A DNA stretch of 64,000 nucleotides from Ancylobacter sonchi (GCF_018390695.1 NZ_JAHBGF010000046.1:62001-126000); one strand, 5' to 3'; numbered from the stretch's first letter, positions 29,160 to 38,225 are shown. Notes: a model not told the origin generated them from the letters alone. Translations and numbers: made by a program.

Positions 29160-30536
29160 ATGGGCGACGCACTGCAGATCGATGAGGAATTGATACCGGC
29201 CGGCCGAAAAAATCGACCCGGTGGGGGTTTGAAGCCGGGCTTCATTACCATTCACAATACCGATAACCCCCGCCGTGGGGCCGACGCGCGCGCGCATTCC
29301 AAATTCGTGCGGGAGACTGGCTATTACGTCCATAATGGCCGCAAGATCTATGTGTCCTGGCACTTTTCGGTAGACGACCGGCGGGTCATCCAGCACCTGC
29401 CGCTCAACGAGGTCGCCTATCACGCCGGTTCGGAGGCGAATGCTCGCAGCATCGCCATCGAGATCTGCATGAATGCCGGGATCGACCAGGAGGCGGCCAA
29501 TCGCCGTGCCGCCCTCCTCGTCGCCCATCTACTGGCCCGCCTCCGGCTCGATGCCGACAGGATCCGCCAACACAAGGACTGGACCGGCAAGAGGTGTCCT
29601 TCGCTGCTCATGGGGCCGAAATGGGACGCGTTCCTCGCACAGGTAGAGAAGTATAGGACATCCTCAAGAGCCGCTGCCTCGCTCTTCATCGAGGCGGGTG
29701 AGGCCGAGACGCCCGCCTCGCCGGATGCGGCGGACGACGTGGCCGATTTCGATATCGACCACCATCTGCTCACCGCCGCCCTGGCGGACGCTCCGTCGGA
29801 CGAGGGGGCCGCTCTTCAACTCGGCGATGCGCTTGCCGATCTGGCGGTACGCCTGGAGGGGCTGCGCGACCGGGCGGGGCACGACGCTAGTGGGCTGCCC
29901 TGGCTGTTTCCTGGCGGCATCAATGAGATAGCGCTGACGATCGGCGGCGGGGAGGCCTCGGTCACGGTCAAGGGGCCGCCGGCGGTCGGCCCGGTCGGTG
30001 AGACCGGAGGCGCGCTGGAGACCGCCTATGACAGTGTACCGGAGTCCCTCGATGCCGACCCTCCCGAGACGGAATTTCTCCACGAGCCGGCGCTGGCCGA
30101 GCCGGTGACGACCGAACTCGATCTGCCGAGCGACAGTCTCTATGCGACACGGCCGGGCTCTGCCAATCATTACGGAACGGCGCTCACCATCCGGGCGATC
30201 ATGGCAGCCGCGGCGCTCTTCCATCGCGCGACAGGCCAGCGGGTCGGCGTGGGCGACATCAGCAAGCGGGGAGGGGGGAGGCTGTCGGGCCACGTCTCCC
30301 ATCGCAAGGGCATCGACGTCGACATCCGCCTTCAGCGCGCGGATAGCCTCGAGCGGCCGGTCGACTTCCGTTCCGGCGACTATTCCCGCGTTCTTACGCA
30401 GCAACTGGTCGACGCCTTCCGCAAGAACGGCGTCGTCCCCGTCGAGCTGATCTTCTTCAATGACCCCGACATACGCGGCGTGCAGCCGTACAGGGGGCAT
30501 GACGATCACCTGCACGTCCGGTTCCGCGTGATCTGA
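29160..30536 (+). CDS. Bifunctional N-acetylmuramoyl-L-alanine amidase / MepA-like endopeptidase
   Basis: 458 residues. Residues about 25-165 form an Amidase_2 domain with zinc His32 (ITIHNTDN), His88 (AYHAGSEA), RSIAIEICMN and His138/Cys146 (QHKDWTGKRCPS). Residues about 325-458 resemble penicillin-insensitive murein endopeptidases (LAS type): SGHVSHRKGIDVDIR (377-390) and DDHLHVRF (448-455) supply the His/Asp/His zinc set. A linker of about 150 residues rich in Asp, Glu and Pro joins them. Both halves would cut peptidoglycan, one at the sugar-peptide bond and one at cross-links. No signal peptide or membrane segment is seen, as in endolysins or secreted effectors. ATG 29160 follows AGGGGG and replaces GTG 29136. 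Upstream DNA is AT-rich. Confidence 0.85.
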   Translation: MGDALQIDEELIPAGRKNRPGGGLKPGFITIHNTDNPRRGADARAHSKFVRETGYYVHNGRKIYVSWHFSVDDRRVIQHLPLNEVAYHAGSEANARSIAIEICMNAGIDQEAANRRAALLVAHLLARLRLDADRIRQHKDWTGKRCPSLLMGPKWDAFLAQVEKYRTSSRAAASLFIEAGEAETPASPDAADDVADFDIDHHLLTAALADAPSDEGAALQLGDALADLAVRLEGLRDRAGHDASGLPWLFPGGINEIALTIGGGEASVTVKGPPAVGPVGETGGALETAYDSVPESLDADPPETEFLHEPALAEPVTTELDLPSDSLYATRPGSANHYGTALTIRAIMAAAALFHRATGQRVGVGDISKRGGGRLSGHVSHRKGIDVDIRLQRADSLERPVDFRSGDYSRVLTQQLVDAFRKNGVVPVELIFFNDPDIRGVQPYRGHDDHLHVRFRVI

Positions 30537-30549
30537 GCCGAGCGGTCTT

Positions 30550-30572
30550 GCCGGCTCACCGAAAGAGCCGGC
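30550..30572. terminator. Hairpin between convergent genes
   Basis: GCCGGCTC (30550-30557) and GAGCCGGC (30565-30572) pair perfectly around a 7-base loop, 14 bases after the amidase stop. A second GGCGCC-based stem follows immediately. The pair lies between converging genes and could end both transcripts. There is no clear T run. Confidence 0.5.
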
Positions 30573-30627
30573 GCCTTGCGGGAGCAGGGCGCCGGCCGTC
30601 ATTCGGCTGATGGCGCGGTGCTCCCCG

Positions 30628-31977
30628 TCACATCACCGCGTCGATGGTCTTGCCGATCTTCTCGACCAGTTCGCCGACCTGCGCCTCGCTGATGATCAGC
30701 GGCGGGCTCACCGCGATGGTGTCGCCGGTCACGCGGAACATCACCCCCTCGTCGTGGAAGCCATGCTCCATCGCCTGGTAGCCGCGCTTGCCCGGCCCCT
30801 CGGCGCTGGGCGCCATGTCGAAGGCGGCGACCAGGCCGACGGTGCGGATGTCGAGCACGCCCGGCTTGCCCTTCAGGCTCATCACCGCATCGGCGAAGAT
30901 CGGCTCCATCGCCCGGGCGCGCTCGAACAGCGCCTCGTCGCGGTAGAGGTCGAGCGTCGCCAGCGAGGCGGCGCAGGCCAGCGGGTGGCCGGAATAGGTG
31001 TAGCCGTGGAACAGCTCGATCACGTGCTCCGGGCCGTTCATGAAGGTGTCGTGGATGTGCTTGCGCACGATCACGCCGCCCATCGGCACCGCGCCCGAGG
31101 TCACGCCCTTGGCAAAGGTGATCATGTCCGGCACCACGCCGTAGCGTTCGGCGGCGAAGGGGAAGCCGAGGCGGCCGAAGCCGGTGATGACCTCGTCGAA
31201 GATCAGCAGGATGCCGTATTTGTCGCAGATCTCGCGCAGTCGCTTGAGATAGCCCTTCGGCGCCGGCAGGCCGCCGGTGGAGCCGGCCATCGGCTCGACG
31301 ATGACGGCGGCGATGGTCTGGGCGTCGTGCAGGGCGACGAGACCCTCCAGCGCGTCGGCCTTCTCGGCGCCCCAGTCCGGCTCGCCCTTGGAGAAGGCCT
31401 GCTTGTCGCGGTCATAGGTGTGCGGCAGGTGGTCGACGCCGGTGAGCATGCCGCCGAAGAAGCGGCGGTTCGGCGAGATGCCGCCCACCGAGATCCCGCC
31501 GAAGCCGACGCCGTGATAGCCGCGCTCGCGGCCGATCAGCCGGGTGCGGGTGCCCTTGCCGGTAACGGCGTGATAGGCGAGGGCGATCTTCAGCGCTGTG
31601 TCGCCGGCCTCCGATCCGGAATTGCAGAAGAACACGTGGTCGAGGTCGCCCGGCGCCAGCTCGGCGATGCGCGAGGCCGCCTTGAAGGCCAGCGGGTGGC
31701 CGAACTGGAAGGTGGGGGCAAAGTCCATCTCCGCCGCCTGCTTCTGGATGGCGGCGACGATGGAATCCCGGTTGTGGCCGGCGTTCGAGCACCACAGCCC
31801 GGCGGAGCCGTCGAGGATCGGCCGGCCCTCGGGGGTGAAATAGTGCATGTCCTTGGCGCGCGAGACCATGCGCGGGCGGGCCTTGAAGGCGCGATTGGCG
31901 GTGAAGCCCATCCAGAAGGCTTCGAGATCGTTGGGCGCCGCGCTGCCGACGGTGTCGAGATCATAAACGAGAGACAT
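30628..31977 (-). CDS. Class III aminotransferase, probably beta-alanine/omega-amino acid--pyruvate transaminase
   Basis: 449 residues, a PLP-dependent class III transaminase. Visible are HYFTPEGRPILDGSAGLWC, the phosphate-cup FFCNSGSEAGDTALKIA, RERGYHGVGFGG, the IFDEVITGFGRLG motif with Asp261 holding the PLP nitrogen, and the Schiff-base Lys290 in ITFAKGVTSGAVPMGG. It resembles omega-amino acid:pyruvate transaminases, which use beta-alanine or amines as donors. The exact amino donor is unknown. GGAG is 7 bases before the start. It is divergent from the TPR regulator-like gene. The nearby phosphonate genes raise but do not prove a link. Confidence 0.9.
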   Translation of the reverse strand: MSLVYDLDTVGSAAPNDLEAFWMGFTANRAFKARPRMVSRAKDMHYFTPEGRPILDGSAGLWCSNAGHNRDSIVAAIQKQAAEMDFAPTFQFGHPLAFKAASRIAELAPGDLDHVFFCNSGSEAGDTALKIALAYHAVTGKGTRTRLIGRERGYHGVGFGGISVGGISPNRRFFGGMLTGVDHLPHTYDRDKQAFSKGEPDWGAEKADALEGLVALHDAQTIAAVIVEPMAGSTGGLPAPKGYLKRLREICDKYGILLIFDEVITGFGRLGFPFAAERYGVVPDMITFAKGVTSGAVPMGGVIVRKHIHDTFMNGPEHVIELFHGYTYSGHPLACAASLATLDLYRDEALFERARAMEPIFADAVMSLKGKPGVLDIRTVGLVAAFDMAPSAEGPGKRGYQAMEHGFHDEGVMFRVTGDTIAVSPPLIISEAQVGELVEKIGKTIDAVM

Positions 31978-32153
31978 GAACCGCTCCGGAAACTGGCCTG
32001 CAATCGGCCGTGATTTTGGTCATGTATAATGCGTGGGCATCTTCCCGCTCACGAGAAAATTCGATGATGTGATCGCCACCGCTTCTGGCCGGCCGGGATA
32101 TCCACCCCCGCGTGCTTGACCCGAGGGAGTGCCGCGTCCATCAACTTGTCCCC

Positions 32154-32181
32154 GTGACATTATCACGTAACGTCATATATT
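32154..32181 (+). promoter_or_regulatory. Promoter with internal dyad upstream of the TPR protein
   Basis: GTGACA (32154-32159), a 16-base spacer and TATATT (32176-32181) resemble a promoter ending 53 bases before the GTG start. A 21-base imperfect dyad of form TGAC.TTA.....TAA.GTCA (32155-32175) fills the space between the two hexamers. That is where a repressor or a MerR-like activator would bind. Confidence 0.4.
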
Positions 32182-32234
32182 CCGCCCGCCGGGGGTTGAT
32201 CGCGAAGGGAATGATTCCCGCTTAAAGGAACCTC

Positions 32235-34196
32235 GTGTCCGATACCTTGTCCCTATCGACCGCGACGGATGTGCCCGAGGGCGAGGACCAGGCGCCCGGC
32301 TCCGGCAACCCATCGTCGGAGGTGGCCGAGCCGTCCGAGGTCGGCGCGTCGGTGGCGCGCGAGGCACTGGCGCGCGTGCTGGAAGCGGACGACCTCAAGG
32401 CGTCGCCGCAGCTCTCCACCATCTTGCGCTTCGTGGTCGAGGCGACGCTGGACGGCCGGCGCGAGGCGATCAAGGGCTACACCATCGCGGTCGAGGCGCT
32501 GGGGCGCGACCCCTCCTTCGATCCGCAGATCGACCCCATCGTGCGGGTGGAGGCGACGCGGCTGCGCCGCGCGCTGCAACGCTATTACGCCGGCGCCGGC
32601 GCCAATGACGAGATCGAGATCGTCATCCCGCGCGGTTCCTATGTGCCGCTCTTCGTGCCGCGCCGCCCGGGCGTGCCGGCCGGCGAGCCGGCGGAGACCG
32701 CCGCGAGCGGCGACGTGGCCGTGCCGGCCGCGATCCCCGCCGCCGATACTGCCTTGCCTTCCGTCCTTCCCGCGGCCGTGCCCTCCCGCGTCGGTGGCCT
32801 GCGCCCGTGGCGCTGGGTCGGTGGGCTGGTGGTGCTGCTCGTTCTCGCCACCGCCATCATGATGGCGGTGGACGTGGTGGAGACCTCGAACTTGCGGGCG
32901 TTGTTCCCCGGCTTCGCCCTGCGTTCGATCGAGCGCACCAACCGGCTCGGCATTCCCATGGTCGAGGTGCGCGCCTTCGACATGACCGGCGCCACGCCGG
33001 TGGCGGCCGCGGCCGCCGGCACGTCGTCCCCCGCCCGCCCGCCGGGCGGCGAGTTCCCGGCGCGGGCGCTGGAGATGCGCATCCGCGACGCGCTGGCCCG
33101 CTTCGACCTTCTCGACGTGCTGGCGAGCCCGGATGCCCGGCCGCGCCTCGAATGTGGCGTCGGCGGCGCCGCGCCGCATTCGGCCTTCGCGCTGGGCGGG
33201 CTGGTGGAAAGCCACGAGGACGGCTCGATCTCGCTGCTGCTGCGCCTGTCGGACCTGTGCGACGGCACCATTGTCTGGTCGCGCGAATTCGACGCGCTGC
33301 GCCCCTCCGAGGACCCGACCGCGGTCGAGAACGAGCTGGTGCGCGAGATCATGGCCTCGCTGGCCGAGCCCTATGGCGTCATCCAGGCTCGGGCCCGCGC
33401 CCGCGTCATGTCGTCGGGCGGCCTCGCCAAGGCCGGCCCCTATGGCTGCGTGCTGCTCGCCTATGATTATTGGCGCAGCTACCTGCCGGCCGACCACGCC
33501 GCCGCGCGCGCCTGCCTGGAAAAGGCGGTGGCGGCCGACAACACCTTCGCGCTCGGCTATGCGCTGCTCGCCGAGCTCTATCTCGACGAGGTCCGCAACG
33601 GCGCCAATCCGCGCCCGGACCCGCCGGCGGTCAACCGGGCGCTGGCGAGCGCCGAGCAGGCGATCGAGCTGTCGCCGACCAGCGGCTTCTTCCGCCGCGT
33701 CGCGCTCGACGTGCACGCCTATCGCGGCGAGCGCGGCTCGGCGCTGGCGCAGGGCGACATCGCGCTGCAGCTCAATCCCTACGACGTCGACACGCTGGCG
33801 ACCTATGGCGGCCGGCTGGTCACCTTCGGCGAACTCGAGCGCGGCGAGGCGATGCTGGCGAGCGCGCTCAAGGCGGCACCGGCCATGCCGCCTTCGGTGG
33901 ACTACTTCCGGGTGATTGCCGCCTATCTGCGCGGCGACGCCGTCGGTGCCTCCGCCGCCGCCGACCGGCTGATGGGCGAGGTCTACGCGCCGGGCCTGCT
34001 CGCCCGCGCCCTCGCCACCCATCTCGCCGGGGACACGGCCGCCGCCCGCGCCGATCTCGACCGGCTGGTGACGCTGGTGCCGGCGTGGAAGACCGATACC
34101 TCCGGCATGCTCGCGCGCTTCTTCCCCGCCCCGCATGTGGCGAAGCAGGTCGGCGCCGACCTCGCCGCCCTCGGGCTGGGGACAGCCGCGCGCTGA
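32235..34196 (+). CDS. Membrane-spanning TPR protein with N-terminal winged-helix-like domain
   Basis: 653 residues. About 42-140 hold a domain common in alphaproteobacterial signalling proteins (LRFVVEATLDGRREAIKGYT, then LGRDPSFDPQIDPIVRVEAT and IPRGSYVPLF), probably DNA-binding-like. A Pro/Ala linker and one membrane helix (about 195-213) follow. Next is a TolB-N-like stretch ending in DLCDGTIVWSREFD, then a C-terminal region of tetratricopeptide repeats. The layout resembles ToxR/CadC-type one-component regulators: cytoplasmic output, periplasmic sensing. The start is GTG with AAAGGAA 5 bases away. Neither signal nor target is known. It is divergent from the aminotransferase, a possible target. 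Confidence 0.78.
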   Translation: MSDTLSLSTATDVPEGEDQAPGSGNPSSEVAEPSEVGASVAREALARVLEADDLKASPQLSTILRFVVEATLDGRREAIKGYTIAVEALGRDPSFDPQIDPIVRVEATRLRRALQRYYAGAGANDEIEIVIPRGSYVPLFVPRRPGVPAGEPAETAASGDVAVPAAIPAADTALPSVLPAAVPSRVGGLRPWRWVGGLVVLLVLATAIMMAVDVVETSNLRALFPGFALRSIERTNRLGIPMVEVRAFDMTGATPVAAAAAGTSSPARPPGGEFPARALEMRIRDALARFDLLDVLASPDARPRLECGVGGAAPHSAFALGGLVESHEDGSISLLLRLSDLCDGTIVWSREFDALRPSEDPTAVENELVREIMASLAEPYGVIQARARARVMSSGGLAKAGPYGCVLLAYDYWRSYLPADHAAARACLEKAVAADNTFALGYALLAELYLDEVRNGANPRPDPPAVNRALASAEQAIELSPTSGFFRRVALDVHAYRGERGSALAQGDIALQLNPYDVDTLATYGGRLVTFGELERGEAMLASALKAAPAMPPSVDYFRVIAAYLRGDAVGASAAADRLMGEVYAPGLLARALATHLAGDTAAARADLDRLVTLVPAWKTDTSGMLARFFPAPHVAKQVGADLAALGLGTAAR

Positions 34197-34284
34197 CGCT
34201 GCGTCACGGTCCAAACGTCGCGTGGTGTTCGGGCCGCCGACAGGCTAAGCAAAGCTCCGTCGTCCACCGCGCCGGAATCCATAC

Positions 34285-35406
34285 ATGTCGCAGGCTTTCG
34301 ATCTTGCCGTCGTCGGCGCGGGCGTCGTCGGCCTTGGTCATGCGCTGGCTGCCGTGCGCCGCGGCCTCCGCGTGGTGGTGATCGACCGCGATGCCCAGGC
34401 CAACGGCGCCTCGATCCGCAATTTCGGCTTCGTCACCGTCACCGGCCAGCAGCGCGGCGAATGCTGGCGCCGCGCCATGCGTTCGCGCGATATCTGGGCC
34501 GAGGTGGCGCCGCAGGCCGGCATCGAGGTGGTGCATCGCGGCCTGCTGGTCAGCGTGCGCCGGCCGGAGGCGGAGGCGGTGCTGGAAGCCTTCCTCGCCA
34601 CCGAGATGGGCGAGGGCTGCGCGCTGCTTTCCGGCGGCGAGGCCCGCGCGAGGCTGCCGGCGCTCGATGCGCAGCAGCTCGCCGCGCTGTGGAGCCCGCA
34701 CGATATGCGGGTAGAATCGCGCCAGGCGATCCCCAAGCTCGCCCGCTGGCTTCAGGAAGCGAAAGGCGTCACTTTCCACCGCTCCACCGCCGTCACCGGG
34801 GTAGAGCCCGGCAGGGTGCATACCGCAACCGGCACCATCGAGGCCGCCCGCATCGTCGTCGCCCCCGGCGACGACTTCCGCACCCTGCTGCCCGAGCGCT
34901 TCGAAGCCTACGGCCTCACCCGCTGCAAGCTGCACATGCTGCGCGTTGCCGACCCGGCACTGGGCACGCTGCCCGGCTCGGTGATGAGCGATCTCTCGCT
35001 CGGCCGCTATCTCGGCTATTCCGAATTGCCCGAGGCCGAGCCGTTGAAGGTCCGGCTGCGGGCCGAGCAGGGCGAGCTGCTCGACAATGGCGTGCACCTC
35101 ATCGTGGTGCAGTCGGCCGACGGCTCGCTGGTGGTCGGCGACAGCCACCATTACGCGACGACGCCGGATCCCTTCGCGCCCGAGCATGTCGACGAACTGA
35201 TCCTCGACGAATATGAGGCGGTGTTCGGCCGCCGCCCGTCCGGCATCGTCGAGCGCTGGACCGGCACCTACGCTTCGGCGCCCGACCGCCTCGCCTTCAT
35301 CGACCGGCCGGATCCGGCGATCCGCCTGGTGGTGGTGACCAGCGGCACCGGCGCCTCCACCGGCTTCGCCATCGCCGAGGAGGCGGTGGCCGAACTGTTC
35401 GACTGA
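34285..35406 (+). CDS. TIGR03364-type FAD-dependent oxidoreductase (aminophosphonate oxidation)
   Basis: 373 residues, a DAO-family flavoprotein. An N-terminal Rossmann motif, LAVVGAGVVGLGHALAA (7-23), is followed by NGASIRNFGFVTVTGQQ, the pattern of the TIGR03364 clade. A C-terminal FAD motif, VVVTSGTGASTGFAIAEEAV, closes the protein. The clade is found beside phosphonatases and oxidatively releases the amine from 2-aminoethylphosphonate-like compounds, giving phosphonoacetaldehyde. phnX follows 37 bases downstream, so the pair forms a short degradation route. No phnW transaminase is present. Confidence 0.87.
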   Translation: MSQAFDLAVVGAGVVGLGHALAAVRRGLRVVVIDRDAQANGASIRNFGFVTVTGQQRGECWRRAMRSRDIWAEVAPQAGIEVVHRGLLVSVRRPEAEAVLEAFLATEMGEGCALLSGGEARARLPALDAQQLAALWSPHDMRVESRQAIPKLARWLQEAKGVTFHRSTAVTGVEPGRVHTATGTIEAARIVVAPGDDFRTLLPERFEAYGLTRCKLHMLRVADPALGTLPGSVMSDLSLGRYLGYSELPEAEPLKVRLRAEQGELLDNGVHLIVVQSADGSLVVGDSHHYATTPDPFAPEHVDELILDEYEAVFGRRPSGIVERWTGTYASAPDRLAFIDRPDPAIRLVVVTSGTGASTGFAIAEEAVAELFD

Positions 35407-35443
35407 CGTTTTCCGCAGCGGCTTTTTCAACCGGGGGGATTTC

Positions 35444-36244
35444 ATGGCGCTGAAGGCACTCATTCTCGACTGGGCCGGCACGGCGGTCGATTTCGGCTCG
35501 CGCGCGCCGATGGGCGCCTTCGTCGAGGCGTTCGCGCAGGTGGGCATCCCGCTCACCATCGAGGAAGCGCGCGGCCCGATGGGCCTGCCCAAGCGCGACC
35601 ATGTCGCGGCGCTGATCTATTCCCCGGCGGTGTCGCAGCGCTGGCACGCGCTCTACGGTGTCGCGCCGACCGAGGCCGATGTCGACCGCGTGCTCGCCAT
35701 CTTCGAGCCGCTGAACGTCGAGGTGATCCCGCGCCATGCCGACCTGATCCCCGGTCTGCTCGACGTGGTGGCGAGCGCCCGCGCCCGCGGCCTCAAGATC
35801 GGCTCTACCACCGGCTACACAAGGCCGATCATGGAAAAGCTGATGCCGCTCGCCGCCGAGGCCGGCTACGCGCCGGACAATGTGGTGTGCGCCGGCGACC
35901 TCGCCGCCGGGCGGCCGAGCCCGCTGATGATGTACCGTACCTTCGCCGATCTCGGCGTGTGGCCGCCGCAGGACTGCGTGAAGATCGACGATACCGAGCC
36001 CGGCATCGCCGAGGGCCTCGCCGCCGGCACCTGGACGGTCGGCCTCGCTTTGTCCGGCAACGCCGCCGGCCTGTCGAAGGACGAGCTGGCCAATCTCGCC
36101 CCCGACGAGCGGGCCGCCCTGCGCACCCGCGCCTCGGCCAAGCTGTTTGGCGCCGGCGCGCATTTCGTCGTCGACACCATCGCCGAGCTGCCGCCGGTGC
36201 TGGAGGCCATCGAGGCGCGATTGGCGGCGGGGCTTCGTCCCTGA
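35444..36244 (+). CDS. phnX: Phosphonoacetaldehyde hydrolase
   Basis: 266 residues, HAD superfamily. Nucleophile Asp9 lies in LILDWAGTAVD. The Schiff-base Lys50 sits in ARGPMGLPKRDHVAAL, the hallmark of true PhnX rather than generic HAD phosphatases. STTGYTRPIM and DDTEPGIAEGLAAGTWTVGL follow the family order. It splits phosphonoacetaldehyde into acetaldehyde and phosphate, freeing phosphorus from a C-P bond. GGGGGA precedes ATG. It pairs with the upstream FAD oxidoreductase. No transporter or LysR regulator of phosphonate use is adjacent. Confidence 0.95.
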   Translation: MALKALILDWAGTAVDFGSRAPMGAFVEAFAQVGIPLTIEEARGPMGLPKRDHVAALIYSPAVSQRWHALYGVAPTEADVDRVLAIFEPLNVEVIPRHADLIPGLLDVVASARARGLKIGSTTGYTRPIMEKLMPLAAEAGYAPDNVVCAGDLAAGRPSPLMMYRTFADLGVWPPQDCVKIDDTEPGIAEGLAAGTWTVGLALSGNAAGLSKDELANLAPDERAALRTRASAKLFGAGAHFVVDTIAELPPVLEAIEARLAAGLRP

Positions 36245-36359
36245 GCGAGGGCGTGGTCCGGCTGGTGGCGTGGCTGCTTGTCGGAGTGGCTCGCCGGCCC
36301 GCCTCGCGGCAGCGCCGCGTCCGGGAGGGTTGATCTGTTTGCCTATCCTCTCCCCGCCC

Positions 36360-36420
36360 GAAGTCGACTGCTGCCGAGTTCGGTTCTGGCATGGCCGAAG
36401 CCGGAAACATCCGGCTTCGG
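36360..36420 (+). repeat. Intergenic palindromic repeat, copy A
   Basis: It begins GAAGTCGACTGCTGCCGAGT and ends in a perfect hairpin, CCGAAGCCGG-AAACAT-CCGGCTTCGG (36395-36420). It is oriented opposite to copy B, 83 bases away. It lies in the 466-base gap 36245-36710 before hisS, which contains no convincing gene. Confidence 0.6.
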
Positions 36421-36502
36421 CGGAGAGGTGGCTCGCGAAGCGGGTCGGTGAGGGGTAAGGCATCAGGATCGTCGAGGGCCCCCTCGACCTCCAGCCCTGT
36501 CC

Positions 36503-36565
36503 ATCGACACCGGATGCATCCGGTGTCGATCTTCCCGAAGGCCGAACGTGGCAACAGCCGGGTTC
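36503..36565 (-). repeat. Intergenic palindromic repeat, copy B
   Basis: Read on the minus strand it starts GAACCCGGCTGTTGCCACGT and ends in a perfect 28-base palindrome at 36503-36530 (arms ATCGACACCGG and CCGGTGTCGAT around GCATGC-like centre ATGCAT). The first half matches copies A and C. The hairpin arms differ in sequence but keep the same length and 6-base loop, which argues for conserved structure. Confidence 0.6.
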
Positions 36566-36710
36566 GCCGGGGGAGACGGCGCAATGCGGCCCCGCGGACA
36601 TTGTCCGTTGGGGCGAGTGAGCCGCGCCGTGCCGCCCTCCACCATTGCCGCCGCGCCGCCCATCCTCTACACCGCGCGCCAGCAGAGTTTCAGGAAGACG
36701 GCGCCCCATC

Positions 36711-38225
36711 ATGGCCAAGGACAAACCCACCAAGCTCAAGGCGCGCATGCCGCGCGGCCTCGCCGATCGCGGCCCGGCCGAGCTCGGCTCCACCCGCGCC
36801 ATGCTCGAGACCATCCGCAGGGTCTACGAGCTCTACGGCTTCGAGGCGCTGGAGACGCCGTTCATCGAGTACACCGACGCGCTCGGCAAGTTCCTGCCCG
36901 ACCAGGACCGCCCGAACGAGGGCGTGTTCTCCTTCCAGGACGATGACGAGCAGTGGCTCTCGCTGCGCTACGACCTCACCGCGCCGCTCGCCCGCCATGT
37001 CGCGGAGAATTTCGACCGCCTTGCCAAGCCGTTCCGCAGCTACCGCGCCGGCTGGGTGTTCCGCAACGAGAAGCCCGGCCCCGGCCGCTTCCGCCAGTTC
37101 ATGCAGTTCGACGCCGACACGGTGGGCGCCCCCACGGTGGCCGCCGATGCCGAGATCTGCATGATGGCCGCCGACACGCTGGAGGCGCTCGGCATCAAGC
37201 GCGGCGACTATGTGATCAAGGTCAACAACCGCAAGGTGCTTGACGGCGTGCTGGAGGCCATCGGCCTCGGCGGCGAGGACAATGCGGGCCGCCGGCTCAC
37301 CGTGCTGCGCGCCATCGACAAGTTCGACAAAGTCGGCATCGACGGCGTGCGCGACCTGCTCGGCGAGGGCCGCTGGGAAAACCCGGCCGCCAAGAGCGGC
37401 GACTTCACCAAGGGCGCCGGTCTGGACGTGGCGCAGGCCGCCGTCGTGCTGTCGCTGCTCGACAAGCAGGCCGCTTATGAGAAGCCGGCTAACGAGACCT
37501 ACGCCGCCGGCCTCGCCGAGCTGGCCGAAATCGATGCGCTGGTCACGTCCGCCGGCTATGAGGGGCGGGTGAAGATCGACCCGTCCGTGGTGCGCGGCCT
37601 CGAATATTACACCGGCCCGGTCTTCGAGGCCGAGCTGACCTTCGAGGTGAAGGACGAGAAGGGCCGCCCGGTGCGCTTCGGCTCGGTGGGCGGCGGCGGG
37701 CGCTATGACGGCCTCGTCGGCCGCTTCCGCTCCGAGCCGGTGCCGGCCACCGGCTTCTCCATCGGTGTCTCCCGTCTCGCCTCGGCGCTGAGCTACCTCA
37801 AGACCGCCGACGCCGCGCCGGAGTACGGCCCGGTCGTCGTCGTGGTGATGGATCGCGACCAGACCGCGCATTACATGGGCCTGGTCGCCACGCTGCGGAG
37901 CGCCGGCATCCGCGCCGAGATGTATCTCGGCAACCCGAAGAATCTCGGCAACCAGTTCAAATATGCCGACCGCCGCAACGCGCCCTGCGTGGTCATCCAG
38001 GGCTCGGACGAGCGGGCCGCAACCGACGAAGTCGGCAACCCTAACCCCCAGGTGCAGATCAAGGACCTGATCGAGGGCGCCAAGGCGGCGGCCGCGATCA
38101 CCGACAATGCCGAGTGGCGTTCGTCCCGCCCGGCGCAGTTTGCCTGCGACGAGTCCGAGCTGGTCTCCAAGGTGCGCGAGCTGCTCGACCATCACGGCGT
38201 CCCGCACGGCGCCGCGCTGGGCTGA
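36711..38225 (+). CDS. hisS: Histidyl-tRNA synthetase
   Basis: 504 residues, the longer alphaproteobacterial form. It charges tRNA-His. Class II synthetase motifs are visible: [31 protein letters not shown], the motif 2 loop [20 protein letters not shown] and [16 protein letters not shown] with the His-binding region. A C-terminal anticodon-binding domain ([16 protein letters not shown] onward) follows. ATG 36711 fits family N-termini ([13 protein letters not shown]), and AGGAAG lies about 15 bases upstream. The his genes hisZ and hisG follow 1.6 kb later. Confidence 0.97.
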   Translation: MAKDKPTKLKARMPRGLADRGPAELGSTRAMLETIRRVYELYGFEALETPFIEYTDALGKFLPDQDRPNEGVFSFQDDDEQWLSLRYDLTAPLARHVAENFDRLAKPFRSYRAGWVFRNEKPGPGRFRQFMQFDADTVGAPTVAADAEICMMAADTLEALGIKRGDYVIKVNNRKVLDGVLEAIGLGGEDNAGRRLTVLRAIDKFDKVGIDGVRDLLGEGRWENPAAKSGDFTKGAGLDVAQAAVVLSLLDKQAAYEKPANETYAAGLAELAEIDALVTSAGYEGRVKIDPSVVRGLEYYTGPVFEAELTFEVKDEKGRPVRFGSVGGGGRYDGLVGRFRSEPVPATGFSIGVSRLASALSYLKTADAAPEYGPVVVVVMDRDQTAHYMGLVATLRSAGIRAEMYLGNPKNLGNQFKYADRRNAPCVVIQGSDERAATDEVGNPNPQVQIKDLIEGAKAAAAITDNAEWRSSRPAQFACDESELVSKVRELLDHHGVPHGAALG

